Assembly (NCBI GenBank): GCA_003427395.1
Contig: BFEA01000112.1
Span: forward strand, 391,067-415,738
Source: Chara braunii
Lineage: Eukaryota > Streptophyta > Charophyceae > Charales > Characeae
Reading direction: 5' to 3'
Length of the DNA: 24,672 nt
Positions 1-9,014 of the stretch are shown here, piece by piece. The notes under the pieces are model-generated. The model did no database searches. It had not been told where the DNA came from and saw only the letters and a program-made list of their open reading frames with translations. A program made the translations under genes and the position numbers. The stretch's first letter is position 1. Each line of letters starts with the position of its first letter.

Positions 1-20
1 CGTATATTCCTCTCTCAATA

Positions 21-37
21 ACACAAACACACACACA

Positions 38-120
<83 letters not shown>

Positions 121-128
121 AAAAAAAA
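21..128. repeat. Compound microsatellite (AC)n-(AG)n-(A)n
   Basis: Three simple repeats follow one another directly: an AC tract (about 21-40, with one AAAC interruption), a nearly perfect AG tract (about 42-116) and a run of A to 128. Tract length is likely to be polymorphic and poorly assembled. Confidence 0.97.
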
Positions 129-513
129 GAGGCAAACAAAGGAGACATGTTCGGTATGATGTGTGTTTTGTAAATTCACATGATTTTATAGAACACGTGT
201 TATAGGTGTGTTGTGTATTGCTATGCCAATTGGGGTGAATGAACACCAAAGACTCTCATGGAATGTCTTAATTGTTGTGTTTTTTTTTTTTTGTTAAGAG
301 GACAAAGGAGATTCATGGTCATGTCTAAAGTGCCTCATTATGAACGGAATGTAATAGGTGCAATGGTAAGTGTATGGTGGATGGCTACTCTACAGAAACA
401 AAATATTGATAATTATGATCTTTGCATTAGTTAAAGGGTTTTCACAGCATAACCATATTTAGACGCCGACTCCTTCTGTGATATAACGACAAAGACATAT
501 GTGAAACACACAA

Positions 514-567
<54 letters not shown>

Positions 568-1100
568 ACATTGATTGTGACGTTGAGAGTTCCAACTATT
601 TTTAAATGATATTTTTTTTTTTCACTACGATATCTGAATGTTGCTCAAACATTGCAATGAGTTAGGCAACAAATTTCCCAACGTTTGCACATATCAGGGA
701 TACAGTATAACCATAGATGACTTTACTCATCATCGAACGTTGGAACAACGTTGAAAAATGTTTGTCAAGTTGATTTGGAAGCCCGCGGCGAAGTCGTCAA
801 CGTTTCTTGTGTTGAAGTAAGGTTTTACACATGTGTGTTTATCGGTCAAGGTGAAAAATTGGTGCGTGTTATAAAATTGTTGTTACTCGATATGGTCAAC
901 TATTTTTTAACGTAACGGTGTATAAAAACATAACTGTTGAAAACGGGATTTTTTTTCGTCGACCGCATTGTTATCTTAGTGGTGGTCCCTTCGTTGGTAA
1001 TGCAACGATAGATTTTCTTCTGATAGGCATTCAATCAGGGCGCCCAGACGACCCAACTCGTATCCCCCGCCATTCCACCAGAGTAATTTCCTTAGGGCGT
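129..1100. other. Unassigned sequence, no gene seen
   Basis: No convincing coding region. It contains a T run (280-292), a (CA)n tract and a small inverted repeat AACGTTG-gaa-CAACGTT (736-752). The AACGTT or GACGTT motif also recurs near 580, 680 and 800. Composition turns C-rich on the plus strand after about 1030, which may mark the left limit of the retroelement-derived sequence. Confidence 0.5.
516..564. repeat. (CA)n microsatellite
   Basis: About 24 uninterrupted CA units. Confidence 0.97.
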
Positions 1101-2620
1101 GCATAACCTCTTAAGCTCTTACTCGGCTGGTAGACGTGGGCCCGCAACCAGGCTGTGCTGGCTTGCAGCCATCCAATAGGGGTTGCGCCCTAGGGGTGCT
1201 AGCCTTTACCGTCTAGCTTGGTATTCCTCAATATGCCTTAGGATTAGCACAAGTGTCTAGATGGTGCGTCGCAAAACAGACCACAGACCCACTGCGGGAC
1301 TACGGAGGGGTCTGTCTCACTTTAAAGGCGTCCACCAGCTCCTTATGGGATACGTAGGAAGTGTGGCCTCCTTTTCACAATCACAACCAGATTCACTGCT
1401 AGGCTCACACCAGGCCGTGGCCTACTTGACTTGATCAGAGGCAGCAGACCACACATCCCACGACATTTTTATGCACTGACTTGCGACCTTCTCGGTTCCA
1501 CCAATGGTTCCAACTCGTAACCCTGGTCCCTCTCGTCACACTTTATCACTAAAACGTTGCTTACCATGTCATTGAATCTATTACCCACTTTTCACATGAA
1601 GGGGGTCTCTCTTAATAAGTCTCCCAGTCATCCCTCCCTTCTCATAGGATGGACTAGCACGCGACCTCGGTTGTATAGCCGTCAATAATCAGCATTTCCA
1701 TCCTCCATAATTTGAAGGGGGTCTCCACCATAGAACAACTCACTGAGGGTCTGCTTAAGGGTCCTCTTTGTCAACTCACACGCAAAACAACTCAAACTGG
1801 GGGACCAACTTATGGGTCCCTTTCACAACTTAGCCATAAACATTCGGCATGGTAAGCATTCGAGTCTTATAGGCTCGCAAGACCCCTTGGGGTCCTCACA
1901 TATCTATCACCAAACAGCCGCGCAACCTCCCCTTATACTCAGTCATTTCACCTGCCCATGGGCAGACCGCACGAGTATACCAAAGAGTAGACGGCAATCA
2001 CAATCTCACAATACACATACATGAGATGTATCTCACACATCTCTCATACAAAGCCCTCATTCATTGGGATAAAGCCACACGTGAGAGTGATCGTCACAAG
2101 AGTAAATCCCACAGAGGGTGGACTCAAAATATACTCGGTAGCAAAATATCTCCCTCAAGTCTCAATACAACACTCAACTCAAGTTCTCACACACACAATT
2201 CCTAGGATATACCTAGGAATAGGATGCCCGCCCCAGTGAACAACTCAACACTCAGTTCCCTGTACACTCTACAAGGTGGACTCACACCCCAAGTGTTATG
2301 ACTCTCAGGATCCAATCAGAAATGTAACGGAGGTTTCCAAACCTCCAAACCTAATGCACAAATCACACAGTCACATGTATCTCGCAACTGAATCTCACCC
2401 GCCGAACTGTATCACACACAAACCTCAATGACCGACTGAGCCCTGCCACCTATGTATGTACAACTAGACAGGACTCCCACGGCGAACTCAGACGTGCACA
2501 CCCCTTAGGACCCACTCAACCGACTCAGAGTACGTACATCCTTGACCCGACCTCTGGGTACAGAGGAACTCTAGTCCTACTATCGTATAGACAGGCCAGC
2601 CCCTACTCACTCATGGCCTC
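1100..2620. other. Hairpin-rich non-coding tract downstream of the retroelement
   Basis: No supported gene. The tract is dotted with perfect short inverted repeats: ACAGACCC/GGGTCTGT (1283-1290 and 1308-1315), GGGACC-aacttatg-GGTCCC (1801-1820), GACCCC-tt-GGGGTC (1881-1894), the 14-bp palindrome CTGCCCATGGGCAG (1952-1965), ATTCCTAGG-atata-CCTAGGAAT (2198-2220) and GGAGGTTT-cc-AAACCTCC (2329-2346). For the minus-strand element this is the 3' side, so it could be 3' untranslated or LTR sequence. No matching copy was found by eye to the right of gag. Confidence 0.5.
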
Positions 2621-5437
2621 CTAGTTCTGCCTATACAATTGTGCCCTACCCCCATCTGGAGCCCGCTCTACCACTCGCCCCTGTCTGTCGTACATCCTCC
2701 CACCACTCTCTGTCACTCTCCCAGCCGCCTTGTCCTTAAGGAACTTCGGGCATTCAAGAGCCCTATGTACGCTGTCCTTGCAGAAGAAGCACTGATCGTC
2801 TGATCTCCCTCGACACCTCCTCTTCTTTTTTTGGGACCCAGGCAACGGCGGCGTCTCGCTAGTTTCCCTGCTCATCTCGTGGCTCTGGGGCATACTCCAT
2901 GACTCTGTCGGCCCTGCCTCCATCACCTAGGTACTCGGCCCTGATAGCACCTCATCTCCCTCGGGTCGGTACGCTGGAGTGTCCAATCTCAGTGGCCTAC
3001 CCTCGCGGACTCCTCCCATCGCAGTCGCCCCCTCGTCCCTATGCAGGTCAGAAGGCAGGGGAGTCACGGCAGTCGCTGACTCGCTCATAACTTCCTGCTG
3101 TTGCTCTGAGATGTGCTCTCCTGAGTCAGCTCCAGTAGCCCAAGAGCCTAACTGCGTCCTCAGCTCCCCTATCTCTGGCACGCGCTCCGGGGTGTCCAGC
3201 CTCTGAGGCCCTCCTGACGGCATGTCCAGCTCCATAGCTGCCACCAACTCGTCCAGTCGAGAAGCCTCTCCCCTCATTACCTCCTGCTCAGTGGATGCTG
3301 CTGCTCCCGTAAGGGCACCCTCCTGCACCTCCAAAAGGATCGTAGGGGACTCCTCTGTGGGGTCCCCCTCAGCCACTGGAGGTTGGGGTCTTTGCGCCGT
3401 CTCGCCCCCAGGAACCTCAATCGTCATAGCGGTGGCCTGTTGCGAGGCCAACTTCGTAGGAGTCCTGAAGTTGAACCTCCTCTCCTCGACCTCCCGCCTT
3501 GCTGCCGCCTCTGTTGGGTCTAGGAATACCTTTCTCATTCCCTCTTGCTGTGGCGTCTCTGTCGTTCCTCCCTAGCCAAAGAGCCCCTGTACCTCCTTCC
3601 CCTCGATACCATACCGGCTCTGCTCCGTCCAGTCGACCACCTTAGTGGCCGAGAGCCTCTCTACCATTGCCGCCATGTCCTGGAGCCTCTTCTCCCACTC
3701 CGCCTCCTTGGCTTCCATGCGGGACCTCCACACTTGGTTCTCTGCCCTCTCTTACACCAACTGGTTGGACAACTGTCCCACTTCTAACCTCGAGGCCGCC
3801 AACTCATCGCTGAGCATGGAGTACCGTTGGAAGGACAAGATTGCCACCTCACCTATCCTCCTGTCTGTACGCTCAATCTCCATTATGGCGGCTGAAAATC
3901 CCAAGTCCTCTGTCTCTCGTGCCTCGCCCACCCTCGCATTCTCCTGTCCTGCCTCTCGTAACCTCAAGCGAGCAGCATCCCTCTCACCCTCGTAGCTGGC
4001 CCAAGCCTCGCTAATCCTCTGCTCGCTCGCCGGAGGGTCAATTGGCGGCTTTGGCGCCTCTCCTGCGGCCTCCATCCTAACCTTTTCCTGGTATAGCTCC
4101 ATACCTGCACCCTCGCGCGCTTCTTTTCTTTCGTCTCCCTCGGTGGCCTCCCCATCCTCGCCTCGTGACCCTCTCGCAGTGGATCTCTCTCACTCGTCCC
4201 CTCCTCTGCGGGTGGCGGCTCTGGCGGAGGCTCCCCGGATGTCGGCACCTCCGCGTCCATGCGTTCACCTGTAGGCTCAGTTAGTTGTGGCACCACAGTA
4301 GTAGGAGTCTCGCCCTCTCGCCCTCCTCTGGCCCCTCCCGTGTCGGAGGTGGCGTAGTGGCTTCCGATGGAGGCCCCAACATCTCCTCACTGTCCGACTC
4401 AGGAATTCCTTCAGGCCAATACTGCCGCGCCTGTTCTGGAATTCCCCAACAGTGATAATCCCCTCGGTCTGCGCCCCCCTGGGTCCATGAGGCCCCGCCT
4501 TGGCTCCTCCTCTGGCTCATCCTCTATTGGCTCATACCGTGCCGGTTCGCTCTGGTCCGTTCCCAGCTGTGACGCCCCCCACTGGGATGCATCGAGATGC
4601 GCCTCCCACCTGTCGAGCGGCGTCCTCAATGGCACCGCCTCTCCCCCCTCTGGTAACGTCGGTGACAGGCCTCGTAGATCACTGCCCGTGATTCGGCGAA
4701 ACTCCAAGTCCATAGGTAGAGGGTAGCTCCGCCGCCTGAGCTGGCCCCGCGGCGTGAACTGGCTCCACTGCCTGGGCGGCCTCTGCTGGCCCCTCTCACT
4801 GTGCCAAGGCCTTTCGGCCCCCTCTGGTCGTAGTGGCCCCTCTCGCCTCTGGGCCCCATGGCCTCTTACTCCTCTGTCGTCTCTCCACCCTGGGCTCTGG
4901 TCTCTCGGGCTCCAATCGTCGGAATACCTGTCTCAACTGAGCCTGGCAGTCCTCCCAGTCGCGTGCCCTGTCCCGGATCTGCCCCGCCAACGGCCTCTCC
5001 GCCCTCCGCGTCCAGAGGGGCAACGTTTGCATCCACTCCTCCGGCCCAGCCCCCTGGTCGCGCATATACTGCTCGTAGGCAGGAATGAACTCCTCCGCAT
5101 TGCCTTCCTCCAACCGAATAGGCAACCCATCTGGTCCCAGCGGCGAAGCCCTCACCGTCTGCATCCTCGCCTCCACATCCTGCCAGGTCAACGCCTCCTC
5201 TCGAATGCGCGCAATAGGCTCCTCGAAACGCCCAACTCCCCTCAGGTGCCGTAACCTCTCCAAGGTAGACCAGCCCTCCCGCGTCGCATGTGCCTGGTAG
5301 GAGTCCAAAAAAAGCTCTATGTTACCGTCGTCGAAGATAGGCGTGGACTCCTTCCCAACCGGTCTGTGCGAGTCAGCCCCTCCTGATGCTCCCTGAGGCC
5401 TCTGTCGTGGCCGTGCGCCCCTCCCGCCCCTCTGCAT
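2621..5437 (-). pseudogene. Second gag-like gene in env position, with tandem capsid-like modules and a zinc knuckle (broken)
   Basis: The likely start is the Met at 5437 (MQRGGRGARPRQ), just after a strong 3' splice-site-like sequence. Residues about 35-95 and 109-172 are two related modules: each has GN-x-E-x-F and a Tyr four residues on, then P(I/L)A, IR(E/D) and W-x-D. Both look like Retrotrans_gag capsid helices. A proline- and charge-rich middle and an acidic, probably coiled-coil stretch (about 3752-4102) follow. The C-terminus carries a CX2CX4HX4C knuckle (Cys46, Cys49, His54, Cys59 of the last segment, 2750-2791) and ends at TAG 2621-2623. The frame shifts near 4820, 4480, 4310 and 4110, and in-frame stops lie at 3752 (TAA), 3572 (TAG) and 2927 (TAG). 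If unbroken it would be about 940 residues. The gag likeness is my inference from pattern; the knuckle and duplication are visible directly. Confidence 0.7.
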
Positions 5438-5458
5438 GGCTGTCTTCGAAAAGTCAGA

Positions 5459-5502
5459 CCTGCACAACAGGCGAGAGAAAGCAAGCAGGCACACAACAAG
5501 GT
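5459..5502 (-). promoter_or_regulatory. Candidate 3' splice site before the second gag-like gene
   Basis: On the minus strand, a pyrimidine-rich stretch (T/C/G from about 5502 to 5465) ends in TTGTGCAG (AG at 5461-5460), 22 nt before the ATG at 5437. This is the canonical form of a eukaryotic acceptor, and it lies where retroviruses place the env acceptor. Its use is not shown by the sequence. Confidence 0.45.
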
Positions 5503-5677
5503 TAGCCCTCGGTTCATCAAGTTTTTATGACAACACACATGCTTTTTCCTACTCCCTCACATGTCCTGACCATAACATGCAATACCTCAAGGACTGGTTT
5601 ACTCTGATGAAGGTAGAATTCTTTACCTATTCCCTGGCCACGAACTTCTTCAGCCTGGTCCCTGATACCCAATCCTG

Positions 5678-6586
5678 CTATCCTGTCTCGTCCAGCTCCT
5701 CGATCTGATAGGCCCCAAATTCGCCGCATCGCAATATTGTATAGGGGACCAACCATCTCTTGTTAAGCTTCCTCGACCATTGTTTTTCCAAAGAGGAGTC
5801 ATATAATAATACGACATCCCCTACTGCCAATGGCTCCTTCCTTACTCGCGCCATCTTATCCCACCTCATCTTATCTTCAATGCGACTCCTTTCTACCTGA
5901 CCAGCGGCCTCTCGCAATCTTTCTTCGACCGCCCCCACTTGCCGTGCCCGAATATCGAGCAGTTCTTCGAAGGATAGGTTTACTTCCAGGTCTTGGCGCC
6001 TCCACGTCTTCATAAAGCTTTCTATGGGAAAGATGGCGTGCCTCCCATACCATAGCGTGACTGGCGCGTGCTTGGTAGTCCTCTTCTGTGCCTTAGCACT
6101 AGCATCTCTATCCCTCATCTCACATGATAGGAGCAACCCCAATTCCCGGTGGATCCCATCGTACTCCTTCGCCTGAAACGCCTCCTTGATTTCTCCTTCC
6201 TCGAATTCGTCGTCCTGACTCTCAGGAGCTAGAATCTCATTTTCCTCACGACTGAACGAACCCCTCCGGCCGAAATCTCCTTGCAGGAGCGTATTGGTGA
6301 GCAGGTACATCCCTCCCATTAGCTGCTCATGCTCCTCTACCTGAGTGGGGCCTTCCTCTACTGTCCTCACTTCCTCCACCAGACTGTGCGTACATGCCAA
6401 CGCCAACTTCATCATCCAACCAACATCCTTACTTCCCCACGGATCCTCCTCCTGAAAGGGTTTGAGGACTAACTCTTCCTTTTGCTCGTACCCCTTTGGT
6501 GCCAGCCATATAGGGTGACTGACGCAACTGGGCACTCGCAGGGACCATTCGTTTATGTGCAGGCGGACGTCCTCCTCTTGATCCAA
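5678..6586 (-). pseudogene. Integrase remnant: post-core region and GPY/F-like module, catalytic core missing
   Basis: The open frame (302 codons) starts just after RNase H, in the -1 frame relative to it. Residues 1-160 are a charged spacer rich in Glu. From about residue 170 the protein matches the region that follows the integrase core in Ty3/Gypsy elements: an APVTLWYGRH-FPIESF block (like the usual P-Y-x-L-x-YGR block), a coiled stretch to about 245, then VGDVVLLYD (255-263) and a GPY/F-like module, WLVPYTILRCGEFGAYQI (278-295). The HHCC zinc finger and the D-D-E catalytic core, which should sit between residues about 163 and 170, are absent. The joint is in frame (near 6091), so this reads as a clean internal deletion. 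The stop is TAG at 5678-5680. Confidence 0.75.
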
Positions 6587-8076
6587 AAACCCATCACTAG
6601 CGGAGTGTCTTCTATCGATTCCTCATCCGATCCGTCCCAGTTGATGCGGCTTAACCCATCTGCCCTGTTCTTGTTCCCTGGGATCCTTTCCAGCTCGAAA
6701 TTAAACATCCAAATGTAGGTCAACCATCTTGCGACGGTTGGGTCAGATGGAGTATAATTCTTCAGGGAACATGCCAGTGCAGTAGGGTCCACCCTCAAGA
6801 TGAACGTCCTGCCAAAAACATAGTTCCAGAAGGTCCTTATGCAATGAAGTACCGCCAACGTCTCCTTCTTGAACTGAGAGAAGTTCCTCTCAGTTGTATT
6901 GAGGGTACGACTTTCGAATCTTAGCGGCCTCTCCTTCCCCTCAGTATCTGCCTGAATCAGGATTCCTCCCAAGGCAGTTGGCCCAACGTCCGTCTCAATG
7001 ACGAATGGTCTTTCTTCCGTGGCCTCATAGTTTGGCACTCCCAATACCAAGCCTCCTTCCTTGAACTCTCCTTTCATCCTACCGACCGCCTCTTCCTGGT
7101 CTTCGCCCCAGACCCATTCTTGATCCTGGCGCACCAACTTCCTTAAATGCTCCGTCTTCGTGGCAAAGTCCTTCACGAAGCTCCTCCAAAATCCGCACGT
7201 CCCAAGGAAGCTCCTCACATTTGTTACCAAGCGGAAGGGCACCGGCCACTCAAGAATCTTGTTTGTTTTCTTTACATCAGACCTTCGCCCACTCTCATTA
7301 CAGACAAAGCCTAAAATCGTGGCCTCCCTCATACAATGTTTCGACTTGGGGCCGCTCGCCGTCAGGTTATGTTCCTCTAATAACCCCAGAACCTGATCGA
7401 TGTCTTGGACATGCTTCCAAACAAAACGCCGCACACAGGACATCACTTCATCTTCCTCCTTCTCCTTCGGACCTTTGACCGCCAGGTCATCGATATAGGG
7501 CTGAGTGATATGTGGGTTGACCGTCTGCATGGCTCTGATGATATGCCTTTGCACCATCGCCATTGCATTCGTCCAACCTTGAGGCGCCACGTTCATATGA
7601 ATCAGCCCTCTGGGAGTGTGCATTGCCGTTACGGGCCTGTCTGGCAGGTATACGGGGAATTGATCATACCCCGAGTAGAGGTCTATAAGCGAGATTATAG
7701 GTCTCCCTGCGCACGATTCTGACAATGCGTCTGCGTTCGGCAATCCTGCCGCGTCCCGCACTGTCACCGCATCTAGCCGTTGCAAGTCCTGCACCCACCT
7801 TAGCGTCCCATTTGGTTTAATGAAACAAAACCAAGACGACGCATACGGCCCACTGGAATAATCGGCCACGTGCGTCCGCATCTTGCCGTCCAGGTAGTCC
7901 ACCACCATCTTTTCCTCGTCCGGGTTGGGGTACCGCGCGCCCCTTAGATTCCATGGCTCATGTGGGACCGTGTGGATCCTGATCATCAGAATCTTGTCCA
8001 CATCCAGCCTCCCACGCTCGTCGTCGTTGAATGCATACGCGCGGTGCCTTTTCTTCATTAGCCCCACCATCAGCAC
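6553..8076 (-). pseudogene. pol: Reverse transcriptase and RNase H of the Ty3/Gypsy-type element
   Basis: The frame is open for 507 codons, but it also continues upstream past an in-frame TAG (8125-8127) to about 8275. The upstream part (KTIDKKCRPVPV...) is the usual linker between protease and RT. RT motifs: DLYSGYDQ (residues 132-139, first catalytic Asp), APQGWTNAMAMVQR (164-177) and YIDD (194-197), then LGFVC (255-259) and SFLGTCGFWRSFVKDF (289-304). RNase H follows, with candidate acidic residues D363 (ETDVGPTALGG), E405 (KKETLAVL), D430 (LRVDPTAL) and D473 (NRADGLSR). The frame closes at TAA 6553-6555. The protein continues in the -1 frame as the integrase remnant, consistent with loss of one T from a T run at 6585-6589. 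Domain calls are secure; the enzyme is not expressible as one chain here. Confidence 0.93.
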
Positions 8077-8258
8077 TCTCTCCTGGGGCGACAGGAAGTC
8101 GGGCTCCCCAATTATCAGCTTCCCCTAATTTTCGTCGTTGATACGGCACGGCCCGACCAACGCGTGCTCCCGCATACACCGTATCAACCCTCGCTCCCGC
8201 TCGTAGTAGGCTTCCTCATCCTCTGTGACGAGCACGGGAACTGGGCGACACTTCTTAT

Positions 8259-9008
8259 CTATGGTCTTGTACCGCCTTTGGGAACCTTGCTTAAGCCCTC
8301 CCCTAAAAAAGGCTGACTTGTCGCTCGGGCCTGGGCCATCGCAGGGCCTCCCCTCCCTCCCGGGAGCTGATACACCAACTCCACCTCCCCCACCTGAGGG
8401 TTCTCCAAGACCTGTTCCCTCAATGCCTTAATGGCCTCCGGATCCGCCATGTCGTAAGCCGATACCACCTCCATGGCCTTATTCACATCCGTGAGGCTCA
8501 ATGTCAGCACCTCAGCCCTATCCTCCTCCTCGGGCACTTCCCAAAGCCGTCTCCGCTCGTTCTCTGATTCCTCAAAGGTGAACGAGCCCAAATTGGGCCT
8601 ATTCCTCCCGCTCCCCGGCCCCGTGTTCCGGCAGGTGATAACTTCATAATTCCCACACGCCGAGTCGCACAGGAGCAGGATCATTGTTCCGTCGTGCTTG
8701 TTGAAGATCAACATTTTCGTCTGGCACAGGAACGACCGCCCCAGAAGGATGGGGTGATCGACATCAGGCATAATGAACAAGCAAGTCCCGGCTCGCACCT
8801 TCCCAATCTCTATAATCACATTCGACGCTGTGCCACAAAAGGCGGCCTTGCAGTTAGCGCCGTGCAGCATGCCATGGTCCGAGCGGTCGATCTCCATGCC
8901 TATCATCACCGCCTCCTTCTCCCTGATGATGTTCATCTCTGCGCCCGTGTCCACCATCCCAGTACACTTCTGGTTCCTTATCACCAGATCCACCTGCCCG
9001 CATGCCAC
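8259..9008 (-). CDS. Retropepsin-like aspartic protease and downstream linker
   Basis: This lies in the same frame as gag, separated from it only by one TGA (9017-9015) and two codons. The first codon of the open stretch is GTG, so it is unlikely to start its own translation. The catalytic motif is MVDTGAEMN (residues 18-26, with DTGA at 20-23). Some 70 residues later HPILLGRSFL fits the hydrophobic-hydrophobic-G motif of retropepsins. The protease fold should span about residues 5-120. The rest, including an acidic ESENERRRL stretch, is a linker to RT. The frame ends at TAG 8261-8259, whereas the natural continuation (the RT linker) is one frame over, from about 8275, consistent with one base lost from an A run. 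It would cleave the Gag and Pol precursors. Confidence 0.85.
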   Translation of the reverse strand: MACGQVDLVIRNQKCTGMVDTGAEMNIIREKEAVMIGMEIDRSDHGMLHGANCKAAFCGTASNVIIEIGKVRAGTCLFIMPDVDHPILLGRSFLCQTKMLIFNKHDGTMILLLCDSACGNYEVITCRNTGPGSGRNRPNLGSFTFEESENERRRLWEVPEEEDRAEVLTLSLTDVNKAMEVVSAYDMADPEAIKALREQVLENPQVGEVELVYQLPGGRGGPAMAQARATSQPFLGEGLSKVPKGGTRP

Positions 9009-9014
9009 ACATTT

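Noticed and set aside
3572-3754. Alternative genetic code with TAA/TAG read as Gln
   Set aside because: The integrase remnant and the second gag-like gene end at TAG and RT-RNase H at TAA at sensible places, and frameshifts accompany the stops, so decay is simpler.
4754-5254. 166-codon plus-strand open frame
   Set aside because: Antisense shadow of the second gag-like gene, whose minus-strand frame shows clear domain structure.
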